DNA of 10,836 bases from an uncultured Verrucomicrobiota bacterium (lineage in GTDB: Bacteria; Verrucomicrobiota; Verrucomicrobiia; Chthoniobacterales; SZAS-18): positions 1 through 10,836 of the forward strand of contig CALMVM010000001.1 in assembly GCA_937873255.1 (NCBI GenBank), given 5' to 3'. Made by a program: the position numbers and the translations under genes. Positions 6,700 through 10,836 of the stretch are shown here, piece after piece. The stretch's first letter is position 1; each line of letters opens with the position of its first letter. The notes under the pieces are model-generated. The model did not search any database, was not told the DNA's origin, and saw nothing but the letters and a program-made list of their open reading frames with translations.

Positions 6700-6772
6700 A
6701 CCGGGACCGTAGAAGATAACCGTGAAAAGATCAACGTGGCAGGCAACTTCGGAGGTCATTCTCAGAGGTAAA

Positions 6773-6846
6773 GCACCCGTAGCTCAATTGGATAGAGCAT
6801 CTGACTACGGATCAGAAGGTTTGAAGTTCGAGTCTTCACGGGTGCA
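6773..6846 (+). tRNA. tRNA-Arg, anticodon ACG
   Basis: A full cloverleaf is visible: acceptor GCACCCG/CGGGTGC, D arm GCTC/GAGC, anticodon stem TCTGA/TCAGA around the loop CTACGGA, a 5-nt variable loop, and T arm TGAAG-TTCGAGT-CTTCA. The discriminator is A6846 and CCA is not encoded. A34 would be edited to inosine, reading CGU/CGC/CGA. The gene is intact. Confidence 0.96.
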
Positions 6847-7203
6847 TGCCTCAACGAGAGAGACTTGCGCAAGGAAAATTTTTCGAGAAAAGTGTGCTTG
6901 GACATTTTTTGGACACTTTTCGTGGTCTGGCCGCTCGACGATTGGTGGCAGCCATAGTCCTCTGTCTGGGATGGTGGCATGTAGTTGGCTTGTGTGGTCG
7001 CTTATCTCGAGGATCGTTACCTCAGGGTTGACTATTGAGTCTGCTGCGGAGTTTCCGGCGCACGGTTCACTGGCATCAGTCGTATGTCGTCTTGCTGTGA
7101 GATGCGGTGAACGATCCAGAGGAACTTTGTGGCCTGCGCCGAGAGCTCATTTCTTGGTGGCTGGGGCTTGCCAGAATCCGTTGCATGTTCCGGTGATGGG
7201 CCT
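6847..7203. other. Non-coding stretch after the tRNA
   Basis: I see no gene here. CTTGCGCAAG followed by GAAAATTTTT (6864-6883) could be a weak tRNA terminator. A 9-bp stem with a 17-nt loop lies at 6887-6895 / 6913-6921 (GAAAAGTGT / ACACTTTTC), and the TGGACA hexamer occurs twice in its loop and right arm. A second small hairpin is GGGCCT/AGGCCC at 7198-7203 / 7211-7216. The rest looks like island-junction debris. Confidence 0.4.
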
Positions 7204-7273
7204 GTGATTGAGGCCCGCAAAACTGGTCCAGATTGAAGGAGAGGTTCCCACCTGAAAAGATAGGAACCGCACC

Positions 7274-7472
7274 ATGAAGCAGAAGAGACGCCCCACCGAG
7301 GAGATCATCCGCATCCTCCGAGAAGCCGACAGCGGCAAAAGCGTCGCAAGCGTCTGCCGCGCCCACAACATCGCTCCCGCCAGCTTCTACCGGTGGAAGA
7401 AGAAGTTCGGCGGCATGGAGATGGAAGGACGCCCGCAAGTACCGGGAACTGGAAAAAGAAAATGGCGAGCTA
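7274..7472 (+). pseudogene. IS3-family OrfA fragment, frameshifted and interrupted
   Basis: From ATG 7274: MKQKRRPTEEIIRILREADS, then SVASVCRAHNIAPASFYRWK, the HTH of IS3-family OrfA proteins. At 7427 the frame is lost by one extra base. One frame over, the usual zipper follows as DARKYRELEKENGEL up to the TA at 7471-7472, where an IS630-type element is inserted. No orfB (rve-type DDE integrase) follows on the far side. The left end of this IS probably lies near 7204-7235 but I cannot fix its inverted repeat. AGGA upstream of the ATG serves as ribosome site. The gene is dead. Confidence 0.75.
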
Positions 7473-7735
7473 CAGCGGTTTTCACGGTGATTGAAAGGTG
7501 GTAAGCTGTGGACCTGCGAGCCTACAGCGTGGATCTGCGGGAGCGGGTGGTCGGAGCGGTGGTAGCCGAAGGCTGGAGCCAGGCGCAGGCCGCCCGGATC
7601 TACAGGGTCTCCGAGCCGAGCGTGAGCCGCTTTGTGGCCGCCTACGAGGCGGGCGGCGACCTGGCGGCGCGGCGGGGTGGCTGGTTCAAACACTGCGAGT
7701 GTGCGCTGCCCTTGCAATCACCGTGAAAATTGCTG
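7473..7735 (+). mobile_element. Internally deleted IS630-family element, 263 bp
   Basis: Inverted ends of 21 bp (CAGC, then GG or AA, then TTTTCACGGTGATTG) lie at 7473-7493 and 7715-7735. TA flanks both sides (7471-7472, 7736-7737), the hallmark target duplication of the IS630/Tc1 group. Between them only the start of a transposase gene remains, so this is a non-autonomous derivative with both ends preserved. Confidence 0.85.
7508..7726 (+). pseudogene. IS630-family transposase, N-terminal HTH only
   Basis: The GTG start at 7508 has GGTGG six bases upstream. The product begins MDLRAYSVDLRERVVGAVVA, then EGWSQAQAARIYRVSEPSVS, the paired HTH of IS630 transposases, and AAYEAGGDLAARR. After about residue 58 it jumps into the sequence of the right end (GWFKHCECALPLQSP). 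The whole DDE domain of about 250 residues is missing. The shortened protein would still carry the DNA-binding HTH and might act as a repressor of related elements, which is inference. Confidence 0.8.
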
Positions 7736-7741
7736 TAACGA

Positions 7742-7887
7742 CGCTCCGCCGTTTTTTCCGGAGCGCCAACGGCGCGGCGTCATCTGCCTTCTTCTCCGGA
7801 ACGCCAACGGCGCGGCGTCATAAAAGCCTAGGGCAACGCCCTAGGTATGCCGCATCTCCCGGTGCCAGCGCTGAAGGCGCGATTCAT
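7742..7887. repeat. REP-like hairpin cluster, left side of the Y1 transposase gene
   Basis: Two direct copies of a 26-bp unit, CCGGAGCGCCAACGGCGCGG plus CGTCAT (7758-7783 and 7796-7821, one difference), each with a GCGCC-AAC-GGCGC hairpin (the second has ACGCC). Next comes a perfect hairpin CCTAGGGCAACGCCCTAGG (7827-7845), and then AGCGCTGAAGGCGCGATTCA from 7867. CGCTCCG/CGGAGCG (7742-7748/7759-7765) forms one further stem. Confidence 0.85.
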
Positions 7888-7899
7888 GTGCGTGGGCCG

Positions 7900-8352
7900 T
7901 CAGTCCCACACGTAGCGTTCGTCAAAGGCAACGCCGTGCCGCCGGAGAAACTCGCGGTACTCCTCCTGAAAACTGCGGTGACGATGGTGCTCCTCCTGCG
8001 TTTCGATGTAACGAATGACCGATTCCATCTGGCTCACGCTGACCGAGAACGCTCCGTAACCGCGTTGCCACGCAAATTCGACACACCCGGCGTCCTGGTC
8101 CTTGATCCACTTGGACGAGACCTTTTTCATGCGCTCGACGAATTCGGCCTGCGTGACCGTGCGAGGCAGCGTGGCCAACACATGCACATGGTCCGCGACA
8201 CCGCCAACCCGGTAAGCCTCGGCCTCCATGTCACGACAGACCGTTGCCAGATAAGCGTGCAGACGGGTACGAGGGTCTGGGGTGAGAAATGCCTGCCGAT
8301 CCTTTGTACTGAATATGTAATGAATGATGACGTGGTTGAGCGACTGCGGCAT
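7900..8352 (-). CDS. IS200-like Y1 transposase (REP-associated type)
   Basis: 150 aa from ATG 8352, the usual size of PF01797 single-strand DNA transposases. The metal-binding HUH motif is HVHVL near residue 55 (VADHVHVLATLP). The catalytic Tyr is in VIRYIETQEEHH, followed by the standard F-xx-EY-xx-FL-xx-HG tail (FQEEYREFLRRHGV). All catalytic residues are present and the gene looks intact. A TTG at 8370 in the same frame is a weaker start. It is enclosed by inverted REP-like hairpins and has no IS200/605 TnpB partner, which matches REP-associated tyrosine transposases (RAYTs): these are usually single-copy and thought to spread REPs. The canonical GTAG foot of enterobacterial REPs is not obvious. 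Confidence 0.88.
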   Translation of the reverse strand: MPQSLNHVIIHYIFSTKDRQAFLTPDPRTRLHAYLATVCRDMEAEAYRVGGVADHVHVLATLPRTVTQAEFVERMKKVSSKWIKDQDAGCVEFAWQRGYGAFSVSVSQMESVIRYIETQEEHHRHRSFQEEYREFLRRHGVAFDERYVWD

Positions 8353-8382
8353 CGGTGGAGCATGCCGCAAAGTTGATCCGAA

Positions 8383-8488
8383 ATGAATCGCGCTTTCAGC
8401 GCTTGTTTCCAGTTTGCTCGATTACCTAGGGCGTTGCCCTAGGCTTTTATGACGCCGCGCCGTTGGCGCTCCGGAAAAAACAGCGGAG
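8383..8488. repeat. REP-like hairpin cluster, right side, mirror of the left cluster
   Basis: In inverted order relative to the left cluster: ATGAATCGCGCTTTCAGCGC (8383 onward), hairpin CCTAGGGCGTTGCCCTAGG (8425-8443), ATGACGCCGCGCCGTTGGCG (8449 onward) and CTCCGGAAAAAACAGCGGAG (8469-8488). It lacks the second 26-bp copy present on the left. Together the two clusters form about 100 bp of near-perfect inverted repeat around the gene. Confidence 0.85.
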
Positions 8489-8657
8489 CAGAAAGTAAAC
8501 CTACCCTTGCCAGTCGAGCAAAAGTGGTGTTTCTTGTCCGTTCCCAAACGCGAGCCATCCCAAAGAATCGCGCCGTTGGTCCCTGGATTGCCTGCCGCTG
8601 TGCCGGCCATCGACTCGCCAGGGGTAACCCGGTGCCTCAGAAGTAGAAAGACCGACC
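8489..8657 (+). promoter_or_regulatory. Leader region of rpoA
   Basis: 169 bp with no gene. In many bacteria rpsD would precede rpoA here, but no RpsD C-terminus is readable in any frame. TTGCCA at 8508 with TTTCTT 17 bp downstream is a weak promoter candidate. The ribosome site before the rpoA start is poor (AGAAAG, 8647-8652). Confidence 0.3.
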
Positions 8658-9704
8658 ATGCCGATCCGCCTCGGGCGTTTTGAAATGCCCAAAACCTTGT
8701 CGAAAGACGAGTCCACCGCCACCCCCACCTACACCCGTTTCACGGCCGAACCCTTCGAGGCCGGCTACGGACACACCGTCGGCAACTCGCTGCGCCGCGT
8801 GCTGCTTTCCTCGCTGGAAGGCGCGGCCATCACGGCCGTGCGCGTCAACGGCGCGCAGCACGAGTTCACCGCGCTGCCCGGGGTCGTCGAGGACATGACC
8901 GAGATCATCCTCAATCTCAAGAAAATCAAGTTCAAGGCCAACGACCACGAGGTCCGCAACCTGATCCTGAGCACCACCAAGGAGGGCGCCATCACCGCCG
9001 GCGACATCCAGGCGACCTCGCAGTGCGAGGTGCTCAACCCCGAGCAACTCATCTGCACGGTCGACAAGAAGATGAAGTTCGACGCCGAGTTCGAGGTACG
9101 CGTCGGCCGCGGCTTCGCCACCGGCGAGGAAAACAAGCGCGCCGACCAGCCCATCGGCCTGATCCCGATTGACTCGATCTTCTCGCCCGTCACGAAGGTC
9201 AAATATTCCGTGGAAGCCACCCGCGTCGGCCAGCGCACCGATTACGACAAGCTCGTGCTCGACGTGCACACCGACGGCCGCCTGGACCCCAACGCGGCGC
9301 TCTTGCAGGCGAGCGCGATCCTGCGCCACCACCTCGACGTGTTCGTCAACTACGACGAGAACGTCGTCGAGTTCGACATGACCCCGGAGGGCGTCAGCCA
9401 GGAAAACGCCAAGCTCAAGAAGCTGCTCAACATGTCGGTCAACGAGATCGAACTGAGCGTGCGCGCGGCGAATTGCCTCAACAACGCGAACATCACCACC
9501 GTCGGCCAGTTGGCGCAGAAGACGGAGGGTGAGATGCTCAAGTACCGCAACTTCGGCAAGAAGTCGCTCAACGAGATCAAGGACAAGCTGCAACAGCTCG
9601 GCCTCGGACTGGGCATGAAGTTCGACAGCGGCCTGGTCGAACTGCCCGTGGGCGGCGGCGACGGCGCGGACGGCGTGGGTGCCGGGCTCGGGTTCAACGA
9701 CTAA
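8658..9704 (+). CDS. rpoA: DNA-directed RNA polymerase subunit alpha
   Basis: 348 aa, full length. It dimerises to start assembly of the core RNA polymerase and contacts activators and UP elements through its C-terminal domain. The N-terminal domain shows [20 protein letters not shown], with the assembly Arg pair, and [16 protein letters not shown]. The dimer and beta-contact regions follow up to about residue 235. The C-terminal domain (about 250-322) has the [15 protein letters not shown] helix, including the DNA-contacting Arg, and [14 protein letters not shown] Gly-rich tail ends in FND. The start at [11 protein letters not shown] matches the conserved N-terminus of relatives. It is followed 104 bp later by rplQ. 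A Y1 transposase with REPs lies immediately upstream on the opposite strand. Confidence 0.98.
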   Translation: MPIRLGRFEMPKTLSKDESTATPTYTRFTAEPFEAGYGHTVGNSLRRVLLSSLEGAAITAVRVNGAQHEFTALPGVVEDMTEIILNLKKIKFKANDHEVRNLILSTTKEGAITAGDIQATSQCEVLNPEQLICTVDKKMKFDAEFEVRVGRGFATGEENKRADQPIGLIPIDSIFSPVTKVKYSVEATRVGQRTDYDKLVLDVHTDGRLDPNAALLQASAILRHHLDVFVNYDENVVEFDMTPEGVSQENAKLKKLLNMSVNEIELSVRAANCLNNANITTVGQLAQKTEGEMLKYRNFGKKSLNEIKDKLQQLGLGLGMKFDSGLVELPVGGGDGADGVGAGLGFND

Positions 9705-9720
9705 CAGCAGAAACGCGGAA

Positions 9721-9806
9721 CGCGGAAGTAGGAGGTAGCGGAGAGAGGCAAACCGTGCTTCTCTCTCCTCCCACTTCCGAGTTCCCACTTCCGACTTCCG
9801 ACTTCG
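9721..9806. repeat. Long interrupted hairpin and ACTTCCG repeats between rpoA and rplQ
   Basis: Outer arms 9723-9735 / 9767-9779 pair with one mismatch and inner arms 9740-9747 / 9761-9768 (GGAGAGAG / CTCTCTCC) pair perfectly, with a 13-nt loop. The heptamer ACTTCCG follows in direct copies up to 9800. Such purine/pyrimidine-biased repeats are not coding. There is no T-run for termination. It could affect mRNA processing or expression of rplQ. Confidence 0.7.
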
Positions 9807-9808
9807 TC

Positions 9809-10456
9809 ATGAGACACCAAAAGAACACCGTCAAGCTGGGCCGCACGGCCGAGCACCGCAAGGCGCTCCTGGCCAACCAGGTTTGCAGCCTCATCGAGCA
9901 CCACCGCATCAAGACCACCCTCGCCAAGGCCAAGGCGGTGCGTCCGTTCGCGGAGAAGATGCTGACCCTCGGCAAGCGCGGCACGCTGCACGACCGGCGC
10001 AACGCCATCTCGTACCTCCACAACACCGGCATGGTGAAGAAGTTATTTGAGGAAATCGCCCCGCGCTCCTCCGGCCGCAACGGCGGCTACACCCGCATCA
10101 TCAAGCTCGGGCCGCGCATGAGCGACAGCGCGCCGATGGCCTACATCGAGTGGGTGGATTCCGCCCCGGTCGTGGACGATCTGGCTCCCAAGCAGGTCGG
10201 CGCGCCCGCCGACAAGAAGGCCGCCAAGCCCGCGACCGAGGAAAAGTCCGACGCGACGCCCGCGAAAGCGAAAGCTCCCGCCAAAGAAAAATCCGGCGAC
10301 GCCAAGAAGAAGAGCGGCACCACGGGTTCCAAGCGCGCGGCGAGCATCGCCAAGCGCGCGGAAACCAAGACGCGCAAGGCCAACGCCAGCCCGACCCCGC
10401 AGGCCAAGGCCCGTTCGCGCGCCGGCAGCAAGGGCGGTCGCGGCGGCAAGAGGTAA
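9809..10456 (+). CDS. rplQ: 50S ribosomal protein L17 with long basic C-terminal extension
   Basis: 215 aa. Residues 1-117 are a standard L17: [20 protein letters not shown], then [38 protein letters not shown] and AYIEWVD. L17 lies near the peptide exit tunnel of the large subunit. Residues 118-215 are low-complexity Lys/Ala/Ser/Arg ([18 protein letters not shown], then [13 protein letters not shown]), resembling histone H1-like tails. E. coli L17 is about 127 aa. The start is fixed by the conserved MRH-K-xxx-LGR. No Shine-Dalgarno precedes it. An upstream in-frame GTG at 9755 does have GAGAGG six bases before it and would add 18 residues, but that extension is not family-like. A strong terminator follows. 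Confidence 0.97.
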   Translation: MRHQKNTVKLGRTAEHRKALLANQVCSLIEHHRIKTTLAKAKAVRPFAEKMLTLGKRGTLHDRRNAISYLHNTGMVKKLFEEIAPRSSGRNGGYTRIIKLGPRMSDSAPMAYIEWVDSAPVVDDLAPKQVGAPADKKAAKPATEEKSDATPAKAKAPAKEKSGDAKKKSGTTGSKRAASIAKRAETKTRKANASPTPQAKARSRAGSKGGRGGKR

Positions 10457-10490
10457 TCACACGCCGGGGACCAACCCCGATCCATTCAAG

Positions 10491-10527
10491 CGGCCCGCGT
10501 CGGAAACGGCGCGGGCCGTTTTGTTTT
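10491..10527 (+). terminator. Rho-independent terminator of rpoA-rplQ
   Basis: A perfect 9-bp GC stem CGGCCCGCG / CGCGGGCCG (10491-10499 / 10510-10518) with a 10-nt loop is followed by TTTTGTTTT. It begins 34 bp after the rplQ stop. Confidence 0.93.
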
Positions 10528-10836
10528 GGTGGCGGGTGCTGCTCGGGGAAACTGTTGATTCCGTCGTTGGCTCCCGTGACCGCCGCCTCCCGGGACCATC
10601 GGCGGCAAAAAATCGTCGGTAGTCCGAGCCAAGCCCTTCAATTATTTTTTTGGGCGGCCAGCCTGCGCTTCAAGCCGGGCAAAAATAGCCCCAAAATAGA
10701 TCGTTCCCCCTCTGGACGCCCTCTGAAAACGCCCGCGAGGACGTTCACGGATTGTTCACGGAAACGGCGGCTGAGACAGGGATTCGACCGGGCTGTTCAA
10801 AATTTTCTACAAATTATTTTTGACACTGCCCGCCGA
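10528..10836. other. Intergenic region to the right edge
   Basis: No gene is readable. Two direct copies of GTTCACGG lie at 10743-10750 and 10754-10761, 11 bp apart, one helical turn. On the minus strand 10766-10787 reads TCGAATCCCTGTCTCAGCC, like the 3' end of a tRNA-Ser/Leu T-loop and acceptor, but without a matching T-stem. TTGACA at 10820-10825 may be a -35 box whose -10 lies outside the window. Confidence 0.35.

Noticed and set aside
6762..6980. 72-aa minus-strand frame ending across the tRNA (VKTRTSNLLIRSQMLYPIEL)
   Set aside because: That sequence is merely the antisense translation of the tRNA. The upstream part could be an integrase tail by analogy, but nothing in it confirms this.
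7742..8488. CRISPR array, because of short repeated units
   Set aside because: The units are palindromic, few, in mirror orientation around a Y1 transposase gene, and lack regular spacers or cas genes.
8449..8646. Plus-strand 65-aa frame before rpoA as the tail of rpsD
   Set aside because: It does not resemble the S4 C-terminus and starts within the REP hairpins.
8637..9788. 383-aa minus-strand open frame
   Set aside because: It mirrors rpoA exactly, is a GC-rich shadow with repetitive Val/Asp/Leu and no family resemblance.
10765..10800. A complete tRNA or tmRNA gene on the minus strand
   Set aside because: Only a T-loop/acceptor-like stretch is present: no pairing T-stem, anticodon arm or 5' acceptor strand can be found.

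Overview
The window reads as a bacterial chromosome, most likely Verrucomicrobiota and perhaps Opitutales. This placement is inference. It rests on the RpoA sequence, an L17 with a long Lys/Ala-rich tail, a GYF_2-type membrane protein, an IS200-like Y1 transposase flanked by REP palindromes, and the style of the integrase fragment. No 16S rRNA gene is present.

Layout. (1) 1-2597, minus strand: two tandem paralogous genes of unknown function. The upstream gene encodes a lipoprotein. The downstream gene runs off the left edge and encodes a GYF_2 / Pro-rich / single-TM protein. Both carry a shared unrecognised extracytoplasmic domain and a TonB-like C-terminus. (2) 2859-3031: divergent XRE regulator, cut by a complete IS1-family element (3032-3832). 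On the far side lies the tail of a DUF433 antitoxin-like gene. (3) 3981-4859: a phytanoyl-CoA-dioxygenase-like gene broken by one frameshift, overlapping a small two-TM protein gene that is cut off by an inverted-repeat element (4857-5015). (4) 5016-6375: a nest of elements joined by TAA. It holds a transposase C-terminal remnant with its right end, an IS5-family element (5272-6201) sitting in a palindrome, and a 168-bp MITE-like element inserted in an integrase gene. (5) 6373-6846: N-terminal integrase fragment and an intact tRNA-Arg(ACG). (6) 7200-7737: broken IS3 orfA interrupted by an internally deleted IS630-family element with perfect TA duplication. (7) 7742-8488: IS200-like transposase gene enclosed by mirrored REP-like hairpins. 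(8) 8658-10527: rpoA, rplQ and a strong terminator, the only clearly essential housekeeping block.

The middle 5 kb is therefore a graveyard of stacked mobile elements abutting the RNA polymerase alpha operon. The only candidates for an undescribed functional system are the tandem TonB_C-domain pair at the left with its nearby XRE gene, and the REP/Y1-transposase unit just upstream of rpoA.
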